From Helicobacter vulpis (GTDB lineage Bacteria; Campylobacterota; Campylobacteria; Campylobacterales; Helicobacteraceae): a stretch of 61,909 nt of DNA. A program made the position numbers and the translations under genes. The notes below the pieces were generated by a model, which was not told the origin of the DNA, did no database searches, and saw only the letters and a list, made by a program, of their open reading frames with translations. Every line of letters starts with the position of its first letter. Position 1 is the stretch's first letter. Below, in pieces: positions 34,586 to 44,344 of the stretch. The DNA lies in assembly GCF_003660395.1 (NCBI RefSeq), contig NZ_QXQT01000010.1:1-61909 (forward strand), read 5' to 3'.

Positions 34586-35649
34586 TCATCCCCAAAGTGG
34601 TTTAAAATGCCCTTTAAACTCACCAGCGCGCCCGTGGCCACTTTGGTATGGGGGTTGAGATGGGCGCTCTTGATCACAAAGGCGTGGTTGCGCTCCTCTA
34701 AAACCTGTACTGCCACAGGCAAGAACCCCTTCTTGGTGCGCACGAAAATGAGGTAGTCTTGATCGTTTTTGATCACGGCATCAGAGGGCACTAATAAAGT
34801 GTTTTTGGGTCTAGAGCCCTGAATGAAGAGATTGACCATCTCGCCCACATGGTAATTGCCCTGCTCAATGCGCGCGGTGGCTAAAATGGTGTTAGAATTT
34901 TTGTCTAACACCACGGACACGCTTTGGATGCGCCCGATGGGATTGCCCAGCGCGTCTAAAACAACAGAACCTGTTTGGATGTATTTAGAGAGACTCACCG
35001 GCACTCTGATACGCGCGATGAGATCGCTATTTTCTGAAATGCGAATATAGGTGGTGAAGGCGGGGATGCGCTCGCCTAGCACTTTGGGCGCAATGGAGAG
35101 AACCCCCCCGTGCCTGGCGATGATTCTAAAGCCATACTCCCCCCTAGGATGATTAGGATCGATGCCAAAACTTCTAAAAGTGTTTTCTAATTCTTGGACT
35201 TTAAGGCTTACTTCTTGACTGGCAAGATAGCTAGTTTGGTACTCGCGCTTGGCGATCACCCCCTGTTGGTAGAGCATTTTATCCTTGCGACTCACCTCTA
35301 AGGCGACATTGAGTTTATTTTGATCGTTTTGCAACTCAAAATAGAGATTGCTCAAATCAATCGAGCTGATTTCACAGATGAGATCGCCCTTTTTGACATG
35401 TTCGCCCTCGCTTTTGTAAATGGCGACCACACTCGCATTAAAGCTCAAACTCTGCACCACCGAGTGCTTGAGATTGAAATTATTAAAATCAATGATCGCA
35501 TTAAAAGGCAAGCCCTCAGAAATCACCTGTTGATCTAAAGCCACCACCTTCAAATCCAAGCCCGCGATTTGCTTGGGCGTTAAAACGATTTCTTCATAAG
35601 CCTGCAGGCCCACCGCAAGCCCCAAGATCACCATGAGCCATTTTCTCAA
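34582..35649 (-). CDS. cznB: metal efflux membrane-fusion protein CznB
   Basis: The 355 residues begin with a signal peptide (WLMVILGLAVGLQA). The hairpin and lipoyl parts follow: VAIYKSEGEHVKKGDLICEI, LNVALEVSRKDKMLYQQGVI, then the barrel VVLDKNSNTILATARIE and VPSDAVIKNDQDYLIFVRTK. As a periplasmic adaptor it links CznA to CznC. Start and stop overlap the neighbouring genes by four bases each. Confidence 0.92.
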   Translation of the reverse strand: MRKWLMVILGLAVGLQAYEEIVLTPKQIAGLDLKVVALDQQVISEGLPFNAIIDFNNFNLKHSVVQSLSFNASVVAIYKSEGEHVKKGDLICEISSIDLSNLYFELQNDQNKLNVALEVSRKDKMLYQQGVIAKREYQTSYLASQEVSLKVQELENTFRSFGIDPNHPRGEYGFRIIARHGGVLSIAPKVLGERIPAFTTYIRISENSDLIARIRVPVSLSKYIQTGSVVLDALGNPIGRIQSVSVVLDKNSNTILATARIEQGNYHVGEMVNLFIQGSRPKNTLLVPSDAVIKNDQDYLIFVRTKKGFLPVAVQVLEERNHAFVIKSAHLNPHTKVATGALVSLKGILNHFGDD

Positions 35650-36941
35650 CGCACATCTCCTACTTGTGTCAAGGTCTCCCCCAAACTCTCTTCTAATAAT
35701 GCGGTGATGTCTACATACTCCATCTTGGCTTGGGCAAGGGCGATGAGCGCGTCCATGTAGGAGTTTTGATAGATCAAGTACTCAAATAGCCCGATTTTCT
35801 GGGCTTCATAGGCGATACGCCCCTTTTCCATCAAGTCTCTCTTATTGTCAATGGCTTGAATTTGGATGCGCATATAGCGTTCTTTGGTTCTGAGTTGTTG
35901 GAGATAGGCGTTGGCGTTGATACGGATATTGCGCTTGGTCACTTCATTTTGCGCGCGCGCCCCATTTTCTAGAGCAAGAAACTTGCGTTTGAGATGAATG
36001 TTCTTAGGGGTTACGGGCAAGGGGATGCTAAACTCCATAGAAAGATTGGTCGCTGAGTTATAGCTCTCAGCCCCAAATCCAAATTCAAAGTTATGAAACA
36101 CATCGCGGTTGGCTAGTTTGGCATTGACGCGGTAGTCTTTAGCACTCAAATCCAACACCTCCACATACAGCGAACGATTTAAAATACGCTCGAGCGCATG
36201 CGCGCCCAAGTGTACATAATCAAATTTGAGCGCGGGGATCTTGATGGCGCGCAGGGGGTCTAAAAAGGCGCTAAAGGGTACATCGCCCTCTATGGGATCT
36301 ACAATGGCCAATAGCGTGTGCAAGGTTCTCTCTTGATTGATGATGAGGGTTTCAATATTGATCTTAGCTAACTTGGATTCTAAGTAAGAATTCTTGAAGT
36401 TGATATAGTCTTTTTCAGACATGCTCCCCGCGCTCACCTTGCTTTTAGCCGCACTGAGTTCTTGAAAAAAGATATGCTCGCGTTGGGCGTAGATTTTGTG
36501 CTTTTCAATGTTGAGAATGTAGTTTAAATAGAGTCGTTTGGCCCCAATAAAGGCAAGATTACGGCTCAATTCGTAACTCTTGCGGTACTGCACATTTTTA
36601 ATAGAGAGGGAGCGCGCCAACAAGCGGCTAACCCATGGGAGCTTGGGCTTGATCATCAAAACCGTACGGGGCTGGGCTTCGGCAATGCCTTGATAGTTGC
36701 GCACCACAGAGGTTTCGTTAGAAATGAAAGGAAAATCCCACGCATTGGTGGATTTTTGCTCCTCTAAAAGACTGATGAAGTCGGCTTTTTTGGCGATCAA
36801 CTCTAAAGAGTTGTGCTCCACGCGCTTGAAAAATTCTTCTAGGGAAAAGGTACGCGCGTCCAAAAAACAGAGCAATAGGGCGCATAAAAAGGCAACCCGC
36901 ACTCTAAAGTTCTTTAATGTCTGCCACACCCAAAAATTCAT
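35646..36941 (-). CDS. cznC: outer membrane efflux protein CznC
   Basis: The 431 residues start with a signal peptide ending near VAFLCALLLCFLDA. Two TolC-like repeats of long helices follow (AAKSKVSAGSMSEKDYINFK; YEAQKIGLFEYLIYQNSYMD). It is the outer-membrane channel of the czn pump and the first gene of the operon. Its 5' end overlaps the 3' end of glyS by 38 bases on the same strand, so the operon may be read through from glyS. Confidence 0.9.
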   Translation of the reverse strand: MNFWVWQTLKNFRVRVAFLCALLLCFLDARTFSLEEFFKRVEHNSLELIAKKADFISLLEEQKSTNAWDFPFISNETSVVRNYQGIAEAQPRTVLMIKPKLPWVSRLLARSLSIKNVQYRKSYELSRNLAFIGAKRLYLNYILNIEKHKIYAQREHIFFQELSAAKSKVSAGSMSEKDYINFKNSYLESKLAKINIETLIINQERTLHTLLAIVDPIEGDVPFSAFLDPLRAIKIPALKFDYVHLGAHALERILNRSLYVEVLDLSAKDYRVNAKLANRDVFHNFEFGFGAESYNSATNLSMEFSIPLPVTPKNIHLKRKFLALENGARAQNEVTKRNIRINANAYLQQLRTKERYMRIQIQAIDNKRDLMEKGRIAYEAQKIGLFEYLIYQNSYMDALIALAQAKMEYVDITALLEESLGETLTQVGDVR

Positions 36942-38963
36942 GGTAAATCAAGTGAAGCAAGCCTTGGCGGTTGTGTTGGGTTTGTAAACAGGGGTCGTTC
37001 ACCAGGACCCGATCAAAAAAGCACTCTAAGGGGTCTTTGAGCAAAGATAGGGCGTTGAGCTTGTCTAAAAAATCACCAAACTCCATGCGCGCTACATGCG
37101 CGTAAGCATGATAGAGCGCGTGTTCACTGGGGTCTTTAAACAGGGTTAAATCCACTTGTGAGGGGGTGTTGCCCTGCGTAATATTAGCCACGCGTTTAAA
37201 AATTGCCACCAATTCTAGGGCGCGATCTTGATTGAAGAAGGCATGCAATGCCTGCACCTTGCGGGCGATCTCGCATACTCCATAGGCATCGCTGTGCAAC
37301 GCCTTAAGCCCTTTGAGCACGGCTTTATAGAAGGTGGGGTTAAAATGGGCAATTTGGGAGGCGAGCACATGGATAAAGCGCTCTAGCATGAAATCTCTGA
37401 GTGTTTCTAGATCAAAGGGGGCATAAGCACCTGCTAGAGCTTGCACATGCGTGCGCAGATTGAAATCCAAGTTGTAATGCAAACAGATTCGCAAAACTCC
37501 ATTAGCCGCACGCCGCAGGGCAAAGGGGTCTTTGGATCCGGTGGGGATCTTGCCTATGCTAAAAAGGGCGAGCAGGGTGTCTAATTTGATCGCCAACGCG
37601 CCCAACGCGCTCAGTAAGGTAGAAGGTAGGGGGGTGTTTTCACCTACGGGCAGGTATTGTTCTTGAATGGCCGTGCACACGGCCTGGTCCTTCAAGTGGT
37701 GGCGTGCGTAGTAAGAGCCCATCACCCCCTGCAATTCAGGGAATTCATAAACCACTTCGCTACATAAGTCCGCTTTGGCTAGGGCTAGAATCTCTTGAAG
37801 TGTGGGCTGCGCGCTTGGCTGGTATTGATGGGCTAACCATGTCGCGATGTGTTGCTCGCGTTGCACCTTATCTTTCAAGCTCCCTAAGCCTTGCACAAAG
37901 GCGATCTTTTCTAAATTTTGCGCGATCACACTCCATTCTAGGGATTGTTTGAGATCGTTTTGATAAAAGAACACCGCATCGCTCAAACGCGCTTTGAGCA
38001 CCTTTTCATTGCCCGCGATAATCTGGCTAAAATCCCCATGTTCTAAAGGGGTGTTGCTCACCACCACAAAGGCGTTATGCAAGGATTCGCCCTTAAAGAC
38101 AGAAAAATAGCGTTGGTGCTCCTGCATAGAGGTGCTGATGATCTCAGGGGGCAAGCTTAAGAATGTGGAGTCAAAGCGCCCATAAAGGGCGGTCGGGTAA
38201 GAAGTGATGGCAATAATTTCTTCTAGTAGATTTGCATTGATCTGCACGCGTACCCCATGTTCTTGCTCTAGGGCGTGGATTTCTTCTAAGATTTTGGCGC
38301 GCGTTTGGCAGGCTCTAAGATCACCCCGCCCTCTTGTAAGACTTCAAAATAACGCGCGATATTGGGCGTAGGGATCCATGCAAAGCTGCGCGCAAAATGC
38401 AATTTTGTACATGCCTGTGTCCCACAGCCATAAGCGCGCGCGCAAAGAGGCATTTCTAAGGGAGTTGTGCCCATAATGGCGCAAATATTGTGAATGGGGC
38501 GGATAAAACGATCCTGAATAGAACCCCATGCCATGCTTTTGCCAAAATCTAGGGCGTGCAAGAAATCTAATACCATTTGGTCTAAAAGGGCGGGGGTGGG
38601 AATGGGGGGGGTGGTGGTGGTGGCGTAGAGTACTTGCTTGTGATTCTTGGTGGTGGTGGCTAGTAGGGGGGGAAGCCCTAATTTGGTATAGAATTTCTCC
38701 CCAATCGCATTGAGTACCCCCTCTTTTGTGCCAATCTCTAGGGGGGGTCCAAAATGGGCGCATGTTTTAGCAGGCGTGTGGGTGGGAAAATGGGGCGTGT
38801 AGAGTACAAGACGCGTAGGGGTGTAGAAAAGTTCAAACACCGCTTTTAAATCGTGCTGGGCGACAAGATGATCCCATTTATCCAACATACGGGGCAATTC
38901 TTGCAACAGCGCACCAGCGGGCATTTCTTCGGTTAAAATCTCAACGAGTACCGCTTGGCTCAA
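36904..38963 (-). pseudogene. glyS: glycyl-tRNA synthetase beta subunit, with a frameshift
   Basis: The first part (226 residues, MSQAVLVEILTEEMPAGALL onward) runs to GVILEPAKRAPKS and stops at 38286. The second part picks up in another frame as RAKILEEIHALEQEHGVRVQ and continues to VYHEFLG-type C-terminus (LHLIYHEFLGVADIKEL). The break lies in CGCGCG (about 38298-38303). Two fewer bases there (CGCG) give the continuous KRAKILEE. GlyS is essential with GlyQ, so a real null mutation is unlikely. Either two bases are wrong here or the short GC repeat slips. A start inside the second part would not restore a working enzyme. Confidence 0.88.
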
Positions 38964-39056
38964 ACACGCTCCTAGGGGTGGGCTTAATAGAATTCTTAAG
39001 ACGAGCTATAGTATCATAATAAGCCTTAGGTAAAAAATATTTGATGAGGTTTGGGT

Positions 39057-39878
39057 ATGGAAAGAGCGCGTGGGGGGTTGTGGTGGGCTGTAGTGGTGGG
39101 CGTACTAAGCACTGTGGGGTTGCTCCGTGCAGAAAAAGTTGATCTGGCTGAGTGCAACGATCCGCTCAAATTCAACGATCAACAAAAGCGGATCATCGTC
39201 TACGCCTATCGCTATGGCTTTAAGCAGGATTTGGGTTATGAGTTGGCCGCCATCGCGTGGAAAGAATCTTGTGCGGGGATGTATCGGGTGAATTTTGGCG
39301 ATCCAAGCGCGGGCATTTACCATGCCTACATCCCTAGCGTACTCAAACTCTACAATGAGCGCGACACGCGTTTTATGCAGAATGTCTATGGGGATTTGCT
39401 CATCCGCGACAAGGCTTTCGCCTCTAAAGTGGCGTTGGATATGCTAGTGAGTTGGCGGCGCACCCACAAGGGGGATTTGAAGAATATGATCAAGTCTTAC
39501 CACAAGGGCTTGCGCTGGCAGAAAAATGACTACCTCAACCAAAGTGCTAATGAATACTATCAAGACATTTTAGCTAAAATCAAGGTCCTTCAAAGCGTGA
39601 TGCCCACTCTCCAGCAAAGCGTGGACGCTGATAAGAAATTTGAAAAGCGCACGACCTATGCCCAAAGCGAGGTCCGCCCCCTAGAAATCCACCCCAAACC
39701 CAAGCCCAAGAGCACCCCTAAGAAGCACTATACCCCCCCTAAGACCCACCACAAGAAAACCCCTACCCACACCCAAAAACCTAAAGAACATGTCTACAAA
39801 TCAAACTCTCAAACCCCGCACAAGAAGCGCAAAGAGGACGACTCTATCTTCTTGATGCAAGAAGCCCCGGTGTTCTAA
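39057..39878 (+). CDS. exported lysozyme-fold protein with Pro/Lys/His-rich tail
   Basis: A signal peptide (GGLWWAVVVGVLSTVGLLRA) is followed by a lysozyme-like domain (YELAAIAWKESCAGMYRVNF, GDPSAGIYHAYIP) with Glu in the WKES position, as in transglycosylase-like folds. From about residue 205 the tail is low-complexity (HPKPKPKSTPKKHYTPPK). H. pylori has a homologue between glyS and gpmI (HP0973 in my memory), the same place as here. It may act on peptidoglycan or simply share the fold. The ATG after TGAGG is preferred to a TTG six bases upstream. Confidence 0.75.
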   Translation: MERARGGLWWAVVVGVLSTVGLLRAEKVDLAECNDPLKFNDQQKRIIVYAYRYGFKQDLGYELAAIAWKESCAGMYRVNFGDPSAGIYHAYIPSVLKLYNERDTRFMQNVYGDLLIRDKAFASKVALDMLVSWRRTHKGDLKNMIKSYHKGLRWQKNDYLNQSANEYYQDILAKIKVLQSVMPTLQQSVDADKKFEKRTTYAQSEVRPLEIHPKPKPKSTPKKHYTPPKTHHKKTPTHTQKPKEHVYKSNSQTPHKKRKEDDSIFLMQEAPVF

Positions 39879-41366
39879 ATGCAAAAGACTTTACTCATTA
39901 TCACCGATGGCATTGGGCATAATCCTTCTTCTCATGCCAATGCCTTTTACCATGCTAAAAAACCCGCTTACGATTGGATGTTTGCCAATTTGCCCCATAG
40001 CTTATTAAAGACACATGGCCTGAGTGTGGGCTTGCCAGAGGGGCAGATGGGCAATTCTGAAGTGGGGCATATGTGCATTGGAGCGGGGCGCGTGCTCGAT
40101 CAGGATTTGGTCCGGATTTCTAAAGCGTTTGAACAAGAACTCATTGAGGACAATCCCGCGTTTCAAAGTGTGGCAGAACATGCGAGCGTAGTGCATGTAC
40201 TAGGTTTGATGAGCGATGGGGGGGTGCACTCTCACATCAACCACTTAATGGGCATGGCATTGCTCTTAGAGCGCATGGGCAAACAAGTGTGGTTGCACTT
40301 GGTGAGCGATGGGCGCGATGTCCTGCCCACCAGCGCGCTAGAGTATTTGGCCTTAGTAGGGGGTATTTGCAATGAGCGCATCCACATCGCCACACTCTCA
40401 GGGCGTTTCTATGCGATGGATCGCGACAAGCGCTTTGAGCGCACTCTAAAAGCCTATGAGAGCATCGCGCATGCCAAGAACAAGAGCGATCTAAGCCCTG
40501 AAGCCTATGTCGCGCACATGCATGCCCGGGGCGTTATGGATGAATTTATTGAGCCGGCCAGTTTTGGGGCGTATGCGGGCATGTTTGATGGCGAGGGCTT
40601 GATTGTGATCAATTTTCGCAGCGATCGGGTGCGCCAAATTGTGCAAGTTTTAGGCGGGGACTTAGACCCCTTTGAGGGGCTCTCAGAGTGCGGTGCGGGC
40701 GCGCCAGAATTGTTAATTGCCACCATGACCGCTTATAGCGCGGCTTTTAATTACCCGGTGCTCTTCCCCAAAGAAGAGGTTAAAACCACCTTAGCCAAGG
40801 TGGTTTCAGAGGCTGGGTTGAGCCAAGCCCACATCGCCGAAACGGAGAAATACGCCCATGTGAGTTTCTTTATCAATGGGGGGTTAGAAGCCCCCTTTGT
40901 GGGCGAGGAGCGCATTTTAGTCCCCAGCCCCAAAGTAACCACCTATGATCTGCGCCCTGAAATGAGCGCGTTAGAAGTGGGGGAGGCGGTGCGCGCATGC
41001 ATGCGCAAGGGCACGGATCTCATCATCGTCAACTTTGCCAATGGGGACATGGTGGGGCATACGGGTAATTTTGAGGCGGCGGTGCGCGCGGTAGAAACGA
41101 TCGATGCGCAATTGGGCGCGATCTTGCAACTCGCCCAAGAACTCCATTACGCCATGCTTTTGACCAGCGATCATGGCAATTGCGAACAAATGCGCGATGA
41201 GAATGAGGCGATGCTCACTAACCACACCACCTATGAAGTCTATTGCTTTGTGCTAGGGCAGGGGGTTACCCACCTTAAGGGCGGCGGGCTGAATAATGTC
41301 GCTGCTAGCGTGCTCAAATTGCTAGGCTTACAGATTCCAGAAAGCATGGACGCGCCGTTGTTTTAG
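39879..41366 (+). CDS. gpmI: 2,3-bisphosphoglycerate-independent phosphoglycerate mutase
   Basis: GpmI interconverts 3- and 2-phosphoglycerate using two Mn ions. The 495 residues begin [20 protein letters not shown], carry the catalytic Ser in [26 protein letters not shown], and the metal site [20 protein letters not shown] with [11 protein letters not shown] near the end. It starts directly at the stop of the preceding gene. Length is normal. Confidence 0.96.
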   Translation: MQKTLLIITDGIGHNPSSHANAFYHAKKPAYDWMFANLPHSLLKTHGLSVGLPEGQMGNSEVGHMCIGAGRVLDQDLVRISKAFEQELIEDNPAFQSVAEHASVVHVLGLMSDGGVHSHINHLMGMALLLERMGKQVWLHLVSDGRDVLPTSALEYLALVGGICNERIHIATLSGRFYAMDRDKRFERTLKAYESIAHAKNKSDLSPEAYVAHMHARGVMDEFIEPASFGAYAGMFDGEGLIVINFRSDRVRQIVQVLGGDLDPFEGLSECGAGAPELLIATMTAYSAAFNYPVLFPKEEVKTTLAKVVSEAGLSQAHIAETEKYAHVSFFINGGLEAPFVGEERILVPSPKVTTYDLRPEMSALEVGEAVRACMRKGTDLIIVNFANGDMVGHTGNFEAAVRAVETIDAQLGAILQLAQELHYAMLLTSDHGNCEQMRDENEAMLTNHTTYEVYCFVLGQGVTHLKGGGLNNVAASVLKLLGLQIPESMDAPLF

Positions 41367-41440
41367 GGTTTTGCGTAGTGCCATTAAAACCCCGTTGGGT
41401 AGATTTTGATAAGAACGCGCATTAGTATTAAGGAGTGCAG

Positions 41441-42454
41441 ATGTCGGGCAAGGCTCTTTTATTTAGTCCATGGCAGATCAACGATTTGAGTCTTAAAAAC
41501 CGCGTGGTGATGGCTCCGATGGATCAATACAGCGCGCAGGATGGGTATATTAACCAGTGGCACACACACCACTATATTAGCCGTGCCATCGGACAGGTGG
41601 GTTTGATCATTGTAGAAGTGGCGGCGGTGTGCGCAAATGGACGGATCGATCCGGGCGATTTGGGTCTTTATGAGGAGGGGCATGTAGCGGGTTTAGCAGG
41701 AATCGTAGAACAATGCCATAGCCACGGCTCTAAGATAGCCTTGCAAATCGGGCATGCGGGCAGAAAGGGGATATTAAAAGACACACAGCTGTTAGCCCCC
41801 TCAGCCCTACGCTTCAATGCCCAGTACGCTCTGCCTAAAGAAATGGATCAAGAAGACATTAAACAGGTGATTTCTGCTTTTAAATTAGCCGCCGTACGTG
41901 CCAAACACGCCGGCTTTGATGCCCTAGAAATCCACGCCGCCCATGGGTATTTGATCAGCAGCTTTCTCTCTCCTTTAACCAATCAAAGAAGCGATGCCTA
42001 TGGCAAAGATCGCGCCCTATTCTTGCAAGAAGTACTAGAGGCCATTAAAGAGGCGGTTGATCTGCCTCTCTTATTGCGAATCTCTGCTCATGATTATCAC
42101 CCAGAGGGCAACACTCCTGAAAAAATGGCACAACTTTTAGAACCCCTAGATGCTCTTTATGACGCTTTAGATGTGAGTTCTGGTGGCGTGGTGGAAGCAC
42201 CCATCAAGGTGTATCCAGGCTACCAGCTCTCCAGCGCGCAATATTTGAAAGAGACTTTAGGTAAACCCACTATCGGGGGTGGGGCGTTAGAAGAACCCAA
42301 AATGGTCCAGAAAATCATCGCGAGCCAAGTTGTGGATGCGATCTATCTAGCCCGCGCGCTCTTAAAAAACCCTTTTTGGTGCTTTAATGCCGCCTTAAGC
42401 TTAGGGCAAGAGATCGAGATTCCTAAGCCCTACGCTAGAATGGTGCACTTGTAA
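41441..42454 (+). CDS. old-yellow-enzyme NADPH:flavin oxidoreductase (NamA/YqjM-like)
   Basis: The product opens FSPWQINDLSLKNRVVMAPM, then has QIGHAGRKG, EIHAAHGYLISSFLSPLTNQ (FMN site, H-AAHGYL), RSDAYGKDRALFLQEV, and the C-terminal IGGGALEEPKM. YqjM-like enzymes reduce alpha,beta-unsaturated carbonyls with NADPH and FMN. AGGAG precedes the ATG giving MSGKALLF; a GTG two codons earlier is possible but less likely. It stands alone between gpmI and the restriction genes. Confidence 0.88.
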   Translation: MSGKALLFSPWQINDLSLKNRVVMAPMDQYSAQDGYINQWHTHHYISRAIGQVGLIIVEVAAVCANGRIDPGDLGLYEEGHVAGLAGIVEQCHSHGSKIALQIGHAGRKGILKDTQLLAPSALRFNAQYALPKEMDQEDIKQVISAFKLAAVRAKHAGFDALEIHAAHGYLISSFLSPLTNQRSDAYGKDRALFLQEVLEAIKEAVDLPLLLRISAHDYHPEGNTPEKMAQLLEPLDALYDALDVSSGGVVEAPIKVYPGYQLSSAQYLKETLGKPTIGGGALEEPKMVQKIIASQVVDAIYLARALLKNPFWCFNAALSLGQEIEIPKPYARMVHL

Positions 42455-42533
42455 GCACTGGAAACCTTTGTACGCAGAATTAATAGTTTAAAGTTTCAGC
42501 TGTCTTTAAAAGAACGATGCGGAGGTTAATGTA

Positions 42534-43139
42534 GTGAGCGGTGGTCTTTCTCTATATGATAAAGGTTGCTTTGGTCGCATAGATCTAAATTTTGTCAGTC
42601 AGGGTATAGAAGCCCTGTGTAGGATCGCCCAAGTGCAACGCCGATATCATAAGCTGGATAGCGATTCCCTCTTAAACGAGCTCAGAGACAGCATGGTGGC
42701 GTTGCATTTGGGCTATGATTGTATCAATACAGACAAACATGGATTGGACGCGCGAAAAAGCCAAAGTGTAGAGTTTTTAGAGATCAAGCAGGTTTCTTTT
42801 TCTAGCCAAAGTTGGAGTGCCACCTTCAACGACACGACTTTAGAAAAAGCACAGGTATTTAAAGACCCTAGAACGACTTTAGCCGTAGGGGTGTGGGAAT
42901 CGATTGCCGACCTTTTGTTCATTGTCTATGGACAACATAGAAATATAGGAGACTATCTAGAGCGCAAATTCATAGAGTGTAAACAAGCGCAGAGACGATC
43001 CACGCAAACCCTTAGTCTCTCCAAACTGCTTAAGGAGTATGGATTTTACATTAAACCCATTATCAGCGCGCAGAAATGCCAAGATTTGCTGGCAAACAAA
43101 TATGGCAGTTGTTTTAGAGATCGTTTTAGAGACGACTAA
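42534..43139 (+). CDS. candidate restriction endonuclease paired with the downstream methyltransferase
   Basis: The 201 residues have a PD-(D/E)xK-like core: Asp in HGLDARKSQS and EFLEIKQ (ExK) nine to thirteen residues later. The product starts at GTG after CGGAGG and its TAA overlaps the methyltransferase ATG by one base (TAATG). Two genes in this tight arrangement usually encode a type II restriction pair. I do not recognise the specificity. The family assignment rests on the core motif and the position only, so it could also be a DNA-binding accessory. Confidence 0.6.
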   Translation: MSGGLSLYDKGCFGRIDLNFVSQGIEALCRIAQVQRRYHKLDSDSLLNELRDSMVALHLGYDCINTDKHGLDARKSQSVEFLEIKQVSFSSQSWSATFNDTTLEKAQVFKDPRTTLAVGVWESIADLLFIVYGQHRNIGDYLERKFIECKQAQRRSTQTLSLSKLLKEYGFYIKPIISAQKCQDLLANKYGSCFRDRFRDD

Positions 43140-44344
43140 TGCAACATAAGGTCTTCATGATGGATGCGCTAGATTGCTTGGCGCGCCTAGAAAGCCAAAG
43201 CGTGCAGACTATTTACATCGACCCGCCTTACAACACCAGGGGCGCATTTGAATATCATGATTGTCGTGGAAATTATGAGGCTTGGATCAAGGAGCACTTG
43301 CAAGCAGCTAGGAGAGTATTAAAAAGTCAGGGCTGTTTGTTTGTTTCCATTGATGATCACAAGATGGCAGCACTCAAGCTCATATTAGATAGCATTTATG
43401 GCGCGCAAAATTTCTTAGGGGTTTTCATCACCAAACAGGCCACTAGGAGCAACGCTAAACACATTAACACGATTCACGAGTATGTCTTGAGTTATGCGAA
43501 AGATAAAAGTAAGGCCCCCCCTTTTGAGAGTTTAAGAGTGCAGATGCCCATGTATCAAGCTCCTTTGAACGCCCTCATGCGCTGTGTGAAAGATGCCTTT
43601 AAAAAGCATGGGCAGCAGAGAGCCCAAGAGATTTTAAAACAGAATATTGCCACCTTAAGCCAGCAAAGCGGGTTTCGCTTTTTAAAGAATTATAATCTGG
43701 TGGATTGTGTGGGTGAAATCTATTTTGCTAAAGATTTGTCCACGCCCAGCGCGCCCAGAGAGGTTCACTTAGCAGAGATCGGGCTTTTCCTAGCCCCTTT
43801 AAAGAGCAGAGGATGGTGTAGCGATGCGAAGTTTAAAGCGTTGTACCATGCCGGCAAGCTTGTGTTTAGAAATAAACGCCCCTATGAAAAACACTACCTT
43901 AGAGAATCTAAAGACAAGGTGTTAAGTGTGCTGGATTTTTATAGCCGACAGGGCACAAAAGACTTAGAAAGGCTAGGTTTAGGCAATGTGTTCAAAGCCC
44001 CCAAGCCCGTTGCGCTCATCAAATATCTAATCTCTTGTTGTACGCCTAAAAATTCGATTGTACTAGATTTCTTTGCGGGTTCTGGCACCAGCGCGCAGGC
44101 CGTTCTAGAACTCAATGCACAAACAGATGCCCAGCTTTGCTTCTGCCTTTGCCAAAACAAAGAACCCATTAGAAATAACCCGCATGCCTGTGCGCGCCTA
44201 AGGGCTGAAGGCCTAGAACCCCACATTGCCAATATCATGCGCTTGCGCTTGCAACAATTAAAAACTTCTTATAGCCTGTTTGAAAACACTTCACCCAAGA
44301 CCCCCTGCGATGCCATGGAGTCGCTTACAGATGTGCGGGTTTGA
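43139..44344 (+). CDS. DNA methyltransferase, beta-type (DPPY)
   Basis: The 401 residues carry the catalytic motif early ([18 protein letters not shown]) and the SAM-binding motif late ([20 protein letters not shown]), the beta-class order typical of N6-adenine or N4-cytosine enzymes. LHLAEIGL-like central residues and [13 protein letters not shown] are also conserved among such enzymes. It is preceded by a small putative nuclease gene and its 3' end overlaps the chemoreceptor gene by 20 bases on the other strand. The recognition site cannot be read from sequence alone. Confidence 0.87.
   Translation: MQHKVFMMDALDCLARLESQSVQTIYIDPPYNTRGAFEYHDCRGNYEAWIKEHLQAARRVLKSQGCLFVSIDDHKMAALKLILDSIYGAQNFLGVFITKQATRSNAKHINTIHEYVLSYAKDKSKAPPFESLRVQMPMYQAPLNALMRCVKDAFKKHGQQRAQEILKQNIATLSQQSGFRFLKNYNLVDCVGEIYFAKDLSTPSAPREVHLAEIGLFLAPLKSRGWCSDAKFKALYHAGKLVFRNKRPYEKHYLRESKDKVLSVLDFYSRQGTKDLERLGLGNVFKAPKPVALIKYLISCCTPKNSIVLDFFAGSGTSAQAVLELNAQTDAQLCFCLCQNKEPIRNNPHACARLRAEGLEPHIANIMRLRLQQLKTSYSLFENTSPKTPCDAMESLTDVRV

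Noticed and set aside
31130-34600. Long opposite-strand open frames within cznA, gpsA and other genes
   Set aside because: They are shadows of GC-biased codons in real genes and show no protein-family features.
38590-38635. G8 and TGG repeats in the glyS 5' part as a switch
   Set aside because: They lie in frame and code for Thr/Pro residues; the actual frameshift lies elsewhere, about 300 bases downstream in the gene.
41366-41400. Intrinsic terminator after gpmI
   Set aside because: GGGTTTT and AAAACCC arms exist but the loop is long and there is no T-run.
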